Assembly (NCBI GenBank): GCA_022565015.1
Contig: JADFKI010000092.1
Coordinates: forward strand, 1-11,946
DNA from: Chloroflexota bacterium
GTDB lineage: Bacteria > Chloroflexota > Dehalococcoidia > Lucifugimonadales > JADFKI01
DNA: 11,946 nucleotides
Reading direction: 5' to 3'
Part shown: piece by piece, positions 1 through 7,070 of the stretch
Layout: each line of letters starts with the position of its first letter
Numbering within the stretch: position 1 is the first letter of the stretch
The notes under the pieces: generated by a model
Databases searched by the model: none
Seen by the model: the letters and a program-made list of their open reading frames with translations, nothing else
What the model was told of the DNA's origin: nothing
Program-made: the position numbers and the translations under genes

Positions 1-1
1 C

Positions 2-904
2 GGCGTGGGAGGAGCGAAGCTGGCCATGGGGCTATCCAGGGTCTTGTCGCCCGACGAGCTTACCGTCGTCGTTAACACGGGCGACGACGAGGAGTTCTAC
101 GGCCTGCACGTGTCACCCGATCTCGATACGGTCATGTACACCCTGGCGGGCGTGTCCAACCCGGAGACGGGCTGGGGCATAATTGACGAGACGTTCCAGG
201 CCCTCGAACGGCTGAAGACGTACGGGGCCGACGCCTGGTTCGGTCTTGGAGACAAAGACCTGGCCACGCATATTCGCCGTACCGACATGCTGCGCGCCGG
301 GCTTACCTTATCCGAGGTCACCCACTCCCTCAGCGCGGCGCTGGGCATTCGGCATCCCATCGTTCCGATGACCGACGACAGGGTCCGCACCAGGGTGACG
401 ACGGAGCTGGGGGAATTGGCGTTCCAGGAGTACTTCGTGAAGCTTCGCTGCGAGCCAGCTGTAAGGTCCCTTCGGTTCGAGGGCGCAGAGGCGGCGAGCC
501 CTGCCCCCGCCTTTTCCCGGGCCCTAGAGCAATCGGGGACAGTCGTATTCTGTCCGTCCAACCCCTTCGTCAGCGTCGCCCCCATTCTCGCGGTGCCTGG
601 AGTGAGCAAAGGAATCGAGGAATTCGGCGGACTCCGCGTCGCCGTGAGCCCGATAGTCGGAGGCAGGGCTTTGAGGGGACCGGCGGCCAAGATGCTCGAA
701 GAGCTGGGCCACGACGTGTCGTGCGTTGGGGTCGCGGGCCGGTACGTCGGGCTTTGCGATGTATTCATAATCGACGAAGAGGACCGCGCGGCTGCGGCGA
801 GAATCGAAAAGCTCGGCATGCGGGTCGAGGTAACCGACACAATCATGAACACCGAGGAGGACAAGGTCAGGCTGGCGAAGTTCATATGTGAGCTGAAGAG
901 TTGA
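2..904 (+). CDS. cofD: 2-phospho-L-lactate (or phosphoenolpyruvate-derived) transferase CofD, 5' partial
   Basis: CofD/FbiA transfers the phospho-acid moiety of the GDP-activated intermediate made by CofC onto Fo, giving F420-0 (dehydro-F420-0 in the PEP-based route), in the cytoplasm. The frame is open to the window edge and begins GVGGAKLA, the second half of the N-terminal glycine-rich motif of the family. The GTG at 5 is therefore an internal Val codon, and roughly 8-10 residues lie outside the window. Further family motifs, in order, are NTGDD, HVSPDLDTVMYTLAG, NPETGWGI, DKDLATHIRRT, CPSNPFVSVAPIL and SPIVGGRALRGPAAKM near the C-terminal third. The approximately 300 visible residues fit the usual length of a little over 300. 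The TGA stop overlaps the TTG start of cofC (TTGA, 901-904), so the two are probably translationally coupled. Family assignment is secure. Which phospho-acid is used cannot be read from the sequence. Confidence 0.95.
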   Translation, partial: GVGGAKLAMGLSRVLSPDELTVVVNTGDDEEFYGLHVSPDLDTVMYTLAGVSNPETGWGIIDETFQALERLKTYGADAWFGLGDKDLATHIRRTDMLRAGLTLSEVTHSLSAALGIRHPIVPMTDDRVRTRVTTELGELAFQEYFVKLRCEPAVRSLRFEGAEAASPAPAFSRALEQSGTVVFCPSNPFVSVAPILAVPGVSKGIEEFGGLRVAVSPIVGGRALRGPAAKMLEELGHDVSCVGVAGRYVGLCDVFIIDEEDRAAAARIEKLGMRVEVTDTIMNTEEDKVRLAKFICELKS

Positions 905-1527
905 GCTCGAGAGGCGTCGTGGTTATAGTGCCCATGAAGCCCCTGAGGCTGGTCAAGTCTCGTCTCGCCGAAAGGCTAGAGTCGCATCAGCGTGAGGCCG
1001 TCGGCCTGGGAATGTTCGACCGCGTGGTCAGGGCTGCGGTGGACTCGTCGGCCACAGCCGTCTGGGTGGTCGGAGGCGACGAAGCCGTCAAACGGGCGGC
1101 CCTCCGGATTGGCGCACAGTGGTGGGAGGACGACGGCAAGGACCTGAACGATTCCCTGATGGTGACTTTCGAGAGGGCCTTCCGCGCGGGCCTTGCTCCA
1201 GCATACCTGCCTGCCGACCTGCCCTTCGTCTCGAGTGAGGACGTATCGAATCTCCTAGAGGCGTCTTCCGGCGGAGAGACTGTCACCTTGTCGCCCGCTC
1301 ATCGAGACGGCGGCACCAACGCCATCGTCGTTCCGGCGTACTCGGCCTTTCGCCCCATGCTGGGACTCGACAGCTTCGACAGGCACCGGCAGCAGGCGCG
1401 GGAAGGGGGCCTTGCGCTGGAGATTTTCGACTCCACCGGCATTGGACTGGACCTGGATACGCCGGAGGACCTGGCCGCCTACGAGATGATCGAGCCAGAC
1501 TTGATCGATAGACTGACGAGCAGATGA
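901..1527 (+). CDS. cofC: 2-phospho-L-lactate / phosphoenolpyruvate guanylyltransferase CofC
   Basis: CofC/FbiD uses GTP to activate 2-phospho-L-lactate, or phosphoenolpyruvate in many bacteria, producing the substrate of CofD. It is a small nucleotidyltransferase of the MobA-like fold. The 208 residues match the family length. Visible motifs are VPMKP plus KSRLAERL (about 11-25), the metal-binding type segment PADLPF (about 104-109), DGGTNAIVVP (about 136-145), SFDRHRQQAREGGLAL (about 158-173) and GLDLDTPEDLAAY near the C-terminus. The start is ambiguous. TTG at 901 overlaps the cofD stop and has only a weak GTGAG at 888-892. GTG at 919 has GAGAGG (909-914) just 4 bases upstream and would still keep the first beta-strand VVIVP. 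I annotate the longer form. The neighbours (cofD before, a luciferase-like oxidoreductase after) support an F420 operon. Substrate preference is not determinable here. Confidence 0.93.
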   Translation: MSSRGVVVIVPMKPLRLVKSRLAERLESHQREAVGLGMFDRVVRAAVDSSATAVWVVGGDEAVKRAALRIGAQWWEDDGKDLNDSLMVTFERAFRAGLAPAYLPADLPFVSSEDVSNLLEASSGGETVTLSPAHRDGGTNAIVVPAYSAFRPMLGLDSFDRHRQQAREGGLALEIFDSTGIGLDLDTPEDLAAYEMIEPDLIDRLTSR

Positions 1528-1530
1528 GGT
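1525..1530 (+). promoter_or_regulatory. Shine-Dalgarno TGAGGT for the LLM oxidoreductase
   Basis: GAGGT (1526-1530) matches the anti-Shine-Dalgarno core and lies 10 bases before the TTG at 1541. It overlaps the cofC stop codon. It supports the TTG start, since no ATG or GTG precedes the first beta-strand of the enzyme. Confidence 0.6.
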
Positions 1531-1540
1531 CTCAGAGCCT

Positions 1541-2512
1541 TTGAGTATTTCAAATAGCCGGTTGAAGCTAGGGCTCCTGTTGCCAACCCGTCACCTGTTG
1601 ATGACGGGCGACGCGCCGAGCAGCATCGAGCCGGTCCTCTCCATGGCGGAGACCGCCGAACAGGCGGGGCTGGACTCGGTCTGGGTGGGCGACAGCCTCA
1701 CCGCCAAACCCAGGCTCGAACCACTGACGACGCTGTCCGCCGTGGCGCTGCGAACGCACCGCGTCAGGCTCGGCACCGCCGTGCTGCTGGCCGCCCTACG
1801 ACAGCCGGTAGGCCTGGCTCACGCGCTGGGCACACTGGACCTGATATCCGGCGGCCGTCTGGTGGTCGGTGCGGGCGTTGGGGGAGCGTTCAACGACGCG
1901 CAACGTCAGGAGTGGCGCAACGGGGGTGTGGACCCGTCGAGGCGCGCCTCCCGGTTCGAAGAGACTATCGAGGTTGCCAGGAAGCTAACCAGGGGCGAGA
2001 GCGTCTCACACCATGGCGAACATTTCGATTTGAGCGACGTGAGCGTACAGCCGCGCTCGGCCCAGCCCGATGGGATACCGTATCTTATCGCCTGCCACTG
2101 GCAGGCCAGGCGGGAAGTCCAGTTCCAACGAGCGGCCAGGATAGGAGACGGCGTAATCTCCATCACCGACTATCCCGAAGAGTACGGAATGGTCCTTGCT
2201 AAAGTAGCGGAGTACGCAGAGAAGCAGGGCCGGGACTTTTCCACGATGGAGAAGGCCTTCTACATGACGGTGAATCTGGAGAGCGACGGTGCCCTGGCGA
2301 ATCGGGAGGCCGATGAGTTCCTGCACCTGTATTACGGCATGAACTTCTGGGGCGACCGCTGGGGCCCGTACGGGCATCCGGAGCGGGCCGTGGAGCGCAT
2401 GCGCCGCTACGCCGAGCACGGCGCGGAGACGATTATCGTAAGATTCGCGTCGCTAAATCAGGAGCGCCAGTTGGAGATATTCCTGCGAGACGTAGCGCCG
2501 GCTTTTTCTTGA
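1541..2512 (+). CDS. LLM-class (luciferase-like) F420/flavin-dependent oxidoreductase
   Basis: This 323-residue protein belongs to the luciferase-like monooxygenase superfamily, TIM-barrel enzymes that use reduced F420 or FMN for hydride transfer or oxygenation. Family features are LKLGLLLP at the N-terminus, the helix AETAEQAGLDSVWVGDS (about 36-52), RLGTAVLLAALRQPV (about 76-90), GTLDLISGGRLVVGAGVG (about 97-114) and GHPERAVERMRRYAEHGAETIIVRF at the end, which closes the barrel. The TTG start at 1541 is chosen because strand LKLGLLLP begins only eight residues in, and GAGGT lies upstream. It follows cofC by 13 bases and is almost certainly co-transcribed with cofC and cofD, which makes F420 the more likely cofactor (inference from context). 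The substrate is unknown. Its last 55 bases overlap, on the opposite strand, the end of the kelch gene. Confidence 0.88.
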   Translation: MSISNSRLKLGLLLPTRHLLMTGDAPSSIEPVLSMAETAEQAGLDSVWVGDSLTAKPRLEPLTTLSAVALRTHRVRLGTAVLLAALRQPVGLAHALGTLDLISGGRLVVGAGVGGAFNDAQRQEWRNGGVDPSRRASRFEETIEVARKLTRGESVSHHGEHFDLSDVSVQPRSAQPDGIPYLIACHWQARREVQFQRAARIGDGVISITDYPEEYGMVLAKVAEYAEKQGRDFSTMEKAFYMTVNLESDGALANREADEFLHLYYGMNFWGDRWGPYGHPERAVERMRRYAEHGAETIIVRFASLNQERQLEIFLRDVAPAFS

Positions 2513-3906
2513 CGATTCAAAAGGAGGCACGGCGCAATTGTTCTTGTCTTCTTTGGTCTGCGATTCTTGAATTTCAGTCCGGCAAGGGCAATCGGGGCCA
2601 GGAGAAGGCTCAGGTAGACTCGACCGACTCCATAGCCCGCAGCCGAGCAGAATCCTCCGACCTCTCCAACATTTGAATCGGAAGTTTCTTCGGTCACGGG
2701 CGTGGCAGCGACTGCGGACACCGATTCCGGGGCGCCAACAGGCCCTGGCGTCGGCTCAGGCAAAGCACCTCGTTCATAGATCTCCGATAGGCCCAGAAAA
2801 ATCGCGCCCGTGGATATGCCGCCAACGAAAAGCACCGAGCCACCGGGCACGATTGACGCCGTGTGAGCGGTCCGAGACTGGACCATGAAGGCGTGCATGC
2901 TGAATCTTTTCGACTCGACGTCATAGAGCTGCGATAGACCGAGGACCGAGTTTCCCGCGCCGAATCCTCCGACTACAAGTATCTTGCCGTCTTCAAGTGT
3001 CGTGGCGGTATGGTCGGACCTGGCCAGAGGCCGGTTTTGAGTAGGCTGCGAGGCGCCGGATGAGGGATCGTATATCTCTGCATGCGCCAGAGGGCTCTCC
3101 TGACCCGGTTCGACTTCACGGTCCACGCCCCCGATAACGAGGACATGGCCGTTCGGCAATAGAGTGGCGGTGTGATCCCCCCTGGGAACATCCAGCTCTC
3201 CGACTTGACGAAACCCCCCGCTTAGCAGGTCATATTCCTCCACTTCGGAGACGCCGCCCGTGGAATTGAAGCCACCTAAGATGAGTACGTTGCCATTGGC
3301 CTGCGTTATATCGGCGTGGTTGCTTCGACTCACGGAAAGGTCCGACGTCGCCGTGAACTCTCCTGTGCTCGGGTCGTAGAGCTCAGCCGTCTTCAGCGTG
3401 CCGTAGCTATCTCCGGTGCCTCCGGCGACCAGCACGCGACCGTCTATCAGCAGCGAGGCGGTATGGGATGAACGGGCGAATTTCATGCTACCCGTCGGCA
3501 AAAACTCCTCGCTTACAGGGTCAAATATCTCGGCCGAAGATGTGAATTCGCTGCCCTCTATCTCACCCCCGGTTATGAGGACGCGGCCATCTTGCAAGAG
3601 TGTGGACCGGTGATTGAATCTCGCCTCGGTCATGTCGTTCAGAAGTATGAATCGGCGCCTGTCGGGTTCGTAAAGCTCGGCGACTGCGAGAGCGGAAAAT
3701 CCATCCCCACCTCCCGTTATGAGAATTCTTCCGTCTCGCAGGGTCGTTGCTGCATGGAAGCCGCGGTTCGTGGCCATTGGCCTGCCCGGAACGAATTGCC
3801 CACCTGCGGCCTCCTGGGCCCCGGCAGCCCCAATATCGGCCAGTGCGGTGGCCGCGACCGTCAATAGAAGCAGTGCGGCCAGCACACGCAAGGTCCGCCT
3901 ATTCAT
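2458..3906 (-). CDS. Secreted kelch-repeat beta-propeller protein with C-terminal membrane anchor
   Basis: No enzymatic role can be assigned. The protein is probably a surface or periplasm-side binding propeller. From ATG at 3906 it has 482 residues. A Sec signal peptide begins MNRRTLRVLAALLLL and has cleavage candidates after ALA (about 23) or AGA (about 30). Seven kelch repeats follow, each of the form H-x-(A/S)-(T/S)...DG-(R/K)-(V/I)-L-x-x-GG then (A/S)E-(I/L)-(Y/F)-D-P, a number that fits a closed seven-bladed propeller. A Pro/Ser/Thr-rich linker comes next, then GGFCSA (Cys about 420), a hydrophobic segment VYLSLLLAPIALAGLKF (about 430-446) and a basic run KNRRPKK. A further 29-residue tail has no obvious role. 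The frame stays open up to 4044, but that extension would bury the signal peptide, and GGTGG lies just before 3906. The gene converges on, and overlaps, the LLM gene by 55 bases. Confidence 0.85.
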   Translation of the reverse strand: MNRRTLRVLAALLLLTVAATALADIGAAGAQEAAGGQFVPGRPMATNRGFHAATTLRDGRILITGGGDGFSALAVAELYEPDRRRFILLNDMTEARFNHRSTLLQDGRVLITGGEIEGSEFTSSAEIFDPVSEEFLPTGSMKFARSSHTASLLIDGRVLVAGGTGDSYGTLKTAELYDPSTGEFTATSDLSVSRSNHADITQANGNVLILGGFNSTGGVSEVEEYDLLSGGFRQVGELDVPRGDHTATLLPNGHVLVIGGVDREVEPGQESPLAHAEIYDPSSGASQPTQNRPLARSDHTATTLEDGKILVVGGFGAGNSVLGLSQLYDVESKRFSMHAFMVQSRTAHTASIVPGGSVLFVGGISTGAIFLGLSEIYERGALPEPTPGPVGAPESVSAVAATPVTEETSDSNVGEVGGFCSAAGYGVGRVYLSLLLAPIALAGLKFKNRRPKKTRTIAPCLLLNRQEKAGATSRRNISNWRS

Positions 3907-4142
3907 ATTAAAGCCACCCGCTCCATCTTGGAGAGATGCCATTTTCCGTTTTATCATAGTCCCGATCATCGGCGGCAAAGCCGGGTTGAGAGGTAGCGCC
4001 ATTGGCGCGTCTTTATAAACAATACGATGAAGCATGGGGCGCAATGAGTTCGCGGGAACAATTTCTACTCCGGGAACGTCACTAACTATGATCGACAGAT
4101 CGTGAGCCCTAAATATCGAAATCCACTTGAGGAGTTCTTTCG
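3907..4142. other. Divergent intergenic region, kelch / lipoprotein
   Basis: This is a 236-base gap between two divergently transcribed genes, so promoters for both should lie here. I could not pick a convincing -35/-10 pair in either direction. A short GATC-gaca-GATC symmetry (about 4090-4101) and TAAATA at 4110-4115 are visible but weak. The kelch reading frame is open across 3907-4044 but is probably not translated. Confidence 0.4.
4129..4134 (+). promoter_or_regulatory. Shine-Dalgarno GAGGAG deciding the TTG start of the lipoprotein
   Basis: GAGGAG lies 8 bases before TTG at 4143, a near-ideal site and spacing. It fixes a TTG start immediately before a lipoprotein signal peptide, where no ATG or GTG alternative would keep the signal intact. 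Confidence 0.75.
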
Positions 4143-4697
4143 TTGACAGGAAAATGGACGGCGTTAACCCTTGGCCTGTTGCTCGTAGTAACCGTTCTGA
4201 TGGCGGCGTGCTCTTCGCAGCCGGCGCCCATTGAACCCGTGCAGAGTCAAGGCTTACCCCTCGACTCCAATCGCGGCGCGCGTCCCGAAACGCCCTTCGA
4301 GCCGAATCCGGACGAGAGCCTGCAGGAGCAAGCCGGGATCTCTCAGCCCCCTATCTCCATTCTCGATACTATCGACGCGAATGAGTGCAACTTCATTCAC
4401 AGCATCAACGCATGCTTTTCAGACGGTCGGCCACCCGAGGGAATATCTCTGGACGAGTACATGGACCTGTATTTCCTTGCCCGAGAGGACCTGGCGGAAA
4501 GGTTCGACTTCAATCCACTGACAATCAAGATCTCCGCTATCGAGAAGGTCGAGTGGAGCGATTCCTCGCTGGGAAATCCTGAACCAGGCATGTTTTACAC
4601 CCAGGCCCTGGTGCCGGGGTCCCGCCTGGTGCTCGAATCTAACGGAGCTACGTATACCTATCACACCAGCAAGGACAGGGTTGTATTCGTGAGGTAG
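4143..4697 (+). CDS. Small lipoprotein of unknown function with a conserved C-terminal domain
   Basis: This 184-residue protein has a type II signal peptide: TGKWTALTL, a hydrophobic stretch, then VLMAAC with the lipidated Cys predicted at residue 23. Met at the -3 position is a slightly atypical lipobox. A Pro/Glu-rich spacer of about 45 residues follows, then a region with CX8C (Cys 82 and 91). The C-terminal domain (about 110-184) contains AREDLAERF, KVEWSDSSLG, NPEPGMFYTQALVPG and a final YTYHTSKD strand. I recognise this layout from uncharacterised Chloroflexota proteins, in which the corresponding loop usually reads CPQPG and the last strand ends in Cys. Both of those cysteines are absent here (Asn 145 and a final VFVR). 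This comparison is from memory. It converges on ligA with a 96-base gap that shows no clear terminator. I assign no function. Confidence 0.82.
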   Translation: MTGKWTALTLGLLLVVTVLMAACSSQPAPIEPVQSQGLPLDSNRGARPETPFEPNPDESLQEQAGISQPPISILDTIDANECNFIHSINACFSDGRPPEGISLDEYMDLYFLAREDLAERFDFNPLTIKISAIEKVEWSDSSLGNPEPGMFYTQALVPGSRLVLESNGATYTYHTSKDRVVFVR

Positions 4698-4793
4698 TCG
4701 GGAACGTGATTCCGTTATTGGGCGCATGCGGCGGCGAGAATGCATAAATGCTGACGGCGGATTGAGCCTTTACCGGGGCGGCACATAATGAAA

Positions 4794-6815
4794 TCAGACT
4801 GCCTCGCCTATCAATTCCAGGAACTCGTCCTCACTGAGAATGGCGATCTCAAGCCGCTCGGCGTCCGCCAGCTTCGAGCCGGCGTCAGCCCCGACGACGA
4901 CGTAGTCCGTGCGGCCGCTGACGCTTCCGCTCACCGCTCCGCCCAGCTCCTTTATCCTGCCTTCGATCTGCGAGCGGCTGAACCTCTCCATTCGCCCGGT
5001 GACAACGAATCGCTTGCCCTCCAGGGGCCGCTCAGCAAGGACTTCCCTGGCCTCGTCCTCGAGCCTGACTCCGGCGGCACGTAGCTTTTCTATCACACTG
5101 AGGTTGCTCTCGTTCCGGAAGTAGGCGACCACGCTCTGGGCGATCTTCGGCCCGATGGACGGTATCGCGGACAGCTCTTCTTCGGTCGCCCCGGTCAGCT
5201 TGTCGATGGTCGTGAACTGCCGGGCCAGAAGCTCCGCGACCTCGGACCCTATGTGCTGAATGCCGAGGCCGACCAGCACGCGCGCCAGGGGCCTCTCCTT
5301 GCTGCCGTCTATCGCCTCCAGCAGATTGGAGACGCTCGTTTCCCCCATCCGGTCCATCTCGACCAGCTCCTGCTTTCTCTCCTTTAGCGTGTACAGGTCC
5401 GCGACATCGTTCACGAAGCCGTGCTCTATGAAGATCTGGACAAGCCGCTCGCCAAGTCCGTCGATATCCATCGCGCCCTTGCTGACGAAGTGCCCCACCA
5501 GTCTGACCAGCTGAGCGGGACACGACGCGTTGACGCAGTATATCGCCGCCTCTTCCTCGGACCTGACCACGTCCTGACCGCATGACGGACACGACTTGGG
5601 CATCTCGTAGACCTGCTCGTCGCCCGTCCGACGGGATGTTATGACGCTTACGATCTGCGGTATCACCTCACCGGCGCGTTCGATCACGACCCAGTCGCCG
5701 ATGCGAAGGTCCTTGGCCTTGATGTAGTCCTCGTTGTGCAGCGTGGCGTGCTGTACGGTCGCGCCGCCGACGACGACGGGCTCGAGGATGGCGATGGGGT
5801 TGATGCTGCCCGTCCGGCCTACGTTGACCTCGATATCCAGGAGCCGGGTCACCGATTGCGTGGCCGGGAACTTGTAGGCGATGGCCCATCGCGGCTCTCG
5901 CCCAACGACGCCAAGATGGTCCTGGTAGTCCAGTCTATTGACCTTTACGACGACTCCGTCACAGGCATAGTCCAGCTCTTCGTGCTTCTCCAGCCAGACG
6001 CGGCAGAAGTCCAGGACCTCCTGCGGGGAACGGAGAAGGCTGTTGTTGACGTTTACCTTGAAGCCGAGCTCCTTTAGCGTCTCCAGTGTCTCCCAGTGGT
6101 TGTCGGGAAACTCGGCGCCCTCTACGTAGCCCAGGCCATAAACGAATATGTCCAAGGGACGTTCCGCCGTGGAGCGGGGGTCCAGCTGACGCAGCGACCC
6201 CGCGGCCGTGTTTCGTGGGTTGGCGTAAGGGGCTTCGCCACGCGCCACGCGCTCCTCGTTGAACAGCTGGAACTTCGACTTCGGGAAGTAGACCTCGCCC
6301 CGGACCTCCATCGTCGCCGGTACGTTGCCGTTGCGGACCCTGAGGGGTATGCTCTTGATGGTCCGAAGGTTGAGGGTGACGTTTTCCCCAACCATTCCGT
6401 TTCCCCTGGTCGAGCCCTCAACGAAGACACCGTTTTCATATCTCAGGGCGACCGCCAGTCCGTCGTACTTCAGCTCGCAGACGAAGTCGATGTCCTCACG
6501 CTCCAGCACACCTGTGATTCGCCTGTACCATGCCATGAACTCATCGTCATCGAAGGCGTTTCCGAGGCTGTACATGGGACGCGGGTGCCGGACCTCCTCG
6601 AAGCCCTCCGCCGGTTCCGCACCAACGCGTTGGGTCGGCGAGTCCGGAGTAATGAGCTCGGGATGCTCCTCTTCAATTTCGACAAGCTCTTTGACGAGGG
6701 TGTCGTACCGAGCGTCGCTGATTTCGGGCTGGTCCAGCACGTGGTACAGGTAATTGTGCTGGTTGATTTCGTCACGAAGCTCAGATGCTCTACGGGAGGC
6801 TTGCTCAGTCGCCAT
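4794..6815 (-). CDS. ligA: NAD-dependent DNA ligase LigA
   Basis: LigA seals nicks in duplex DNA using NAD+ as adenylate donor, joining Okazaki fragments and finishing repair. The 673 residues match the family length. In order: domain Ia with HNYLYHVLDQPEISDARYD (about 20-38) for NAD binding; the adenylation motif CELKYDG with nucleophile Lys 116; STRGNGMVGENVT; an intact nucleotidyltransferase core including ANPRNTAAGSLRQLD and DGVVVKVN; the OB fold with VGRTGSINPIAILEPV; a four-Cys zinc finger (CPSCG, then C-x5-C); helix-hairpin-helix repeats (for example SIGPKIAQSV); and a C-terminal BRCT domain starting LEGKRFVVTG. All expected catalytic elements look complete. The ATG at 6815 is preceded by GGTGAG. 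A candidate promoter lies at 6846-6874 on this strand. It is divergent from the cysteine synthase and probably monocistronic. Confidence 0.97.
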   Translation of the reverse strand: MATEQASRRASELRDEINQHNYLYHVLDQPEISDARYDTLVKELVEIEEEHPELITPDSPTQRVGAEPAEGFEEVRHPRPMYSLGNAFDDDEFMAWYRRITGVLEREDIDFVCELKYDGLAVALRYENGVFVEGSTRGNGMVGENVTLNLRTIKSIPLRVRNGNVPATMEVRGEVYFPKSKFQLFNEERVARGEAPYANPRNTAAGSLRQLDPRSTAERPLDIFVYGLGYVEGAEFPDNHWETLETLKELGFKVNVNNSLLRSPQEVLDFCRVWLEKHEELDYACDGVVVKVNRLDYQDHLGVVGREPRWAIAYKFPATQSVTRLLDIEVNVGRTGSINPIAILEPVVVGGATVQHATLHNEDYIKAKDLRIGDWVVIERAGEVIPQIVSVITSRRTGDEQVYEMPKSCPSCGQDVVRSEEEAAIYCVNASCPAQLVRLVGHFVSKGAMDIDGLGERLVQIFIEHGFVNDVADLYTLKERKQELVEMDRMGETSVSNLLEAIDGSKERPLARVLVGLGIQHIGSEVAELLARQFTTIDKLTGATEEELSAIPSIGPKIAQSVVAYFRNESNLSVIEKLRAAGVRLEDEAREVLAERPLEGKRFVVTGRMERFSRSQIEGRIKELGGAVSGSVSGRTDYVVVGADAGSKLADAERLEIAILSEDEFLELIGEAV

Positions 6816-6845
6816 GGTCTCACCAGTCAGGAACGGGATTTGGAA

Positions 6846-6874
6846 ATCATAAAGGGACAGGTTGCCGACTTCAA
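6846..6874 (-). promoter_or_regulatory. Candidate sigma70-type promoter for ligA
   Basis: Read on the minus strand, TTGAAG (6874-6869) is followed after 17 bases by TATGAT (6851-6846). These match the bacterial -35 and -10 consensus at 4/6 and 5/6. The predicted start would leave a leader of about 24 bases before the ligA ATG. A second TATGAT lies at 6884-6879, with TTGCAA 19 bases upstream. This was found by eye only. Confidence 0.35.
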
Positions 6875-6915
6875 GTAAATCATAACCGTTTCGCGGCGCT
6901 CTATTGCAAGGTATC

Positions 6916-6988
6916 CCCGCTCCGATGCCTCATTGCGCCGTCATCCGATGCAAGCTACACCCGCTCCGATGCCTCATCGCGCCGTCAT
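6916..6988 (+). repeat. Pair of 29-bp direct repeats upstream of the cysteine synthase gene
   Basis: Two copies, at 6916-6944 and 6960-6988, match at 28 of 29 positions; the one difference is T versus C at 6934/6978. They begin CCCGCTCCGATGCCTCAT and end GCGCCGTCAT, and are separated by 15 bases, giving a 44-base period. They lie between the candidate ligA promoter and the candidate cysteine synthase promoter. They may be paired operator sites or a local duplication. With only two copies and a 15-base spacer they are not a CRISPR array. Confidence 0.85.
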
Positions 6989-7001
6989 ATTAACAATTGA
7001 C

Positions 7002-7031
7002 TGGACGGAGCCTATCAAAGCTGGATATACT
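7002..7031 (+). promoter_or_regulatory. Candidate promoter for the cysteine synthase gene
   Basis: TGGACG (7002-7007, 4/6 to the -35 consensus) and TATACT (7026-7031, 5/6 to the -10) are 18 bases apart. Transcription would begin near 7038, giving a leader of about 33 bases before the TTG at 7071. That would rule out the upstream in-frame starts. The direct repeats end 13 bases before the -35. Found by eye only. Confidence 0.4.
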
Positions 7032-7056
7032 TTTAATCATCACCTTGAATGCCGAC

Positions 7057-7063
7057 AAAGGGA
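7057..7063 (+). promoter_or_regulatory. Shine-Dalgarno AAAGGGA deciding the TTG start of the cysteine synthase
   Basis: AAAGGGA lies 7 bases before TTG at 7071. The in-frame start further upstream (TTG at 6933) has no such site, falls inside the first direct repeat, and would add 46 residues with no family counterpart. Confidence 0.6.
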
Positions 7064-7070
7064 CGAAAAA

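Noticed and set aside
97..885. Long minus-strand open frame of 262 codons opposite cofD
   Set aside because: It is the antisense shadow of a GC-rich, strongly conserved gene. Its product is low-complexity and matches no family I know.
3907..4044. N-terminal extension of the kelch protein to the first Met of the open frame
   Set aside because: It would place 46 residues before a typical signal peptide. MNRRTLRVLAALLLL is a natural secretion start.
4698..4793. Terminator between the lipoprotein and ligA
   Set aside because: Only very short symmetries (for example GCAT-aa-ATGC) are visible, with no GC-rich stem followed by a T run in either direction.
6096..6878. Plus-strand open frame of 260 codons opposite ligA
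   Set aside because: It lies almost entirely inside the well-conserved ligA gene, has no recognisable domain and shows no good ribosome site.
6916..6988. CRISPR array
   Set aside because: The repeat length is suitable, but there are only two copies, the single 15-base spacer is too short, and no cas genes are nearby.
6933..7070. N-terminal extension of the cysteine synthase
   Set aside because: The extra residues have no family counterpart, the region contains the direct repeat and the candidate promoter, and TTG 7071 has a good ribosome site.
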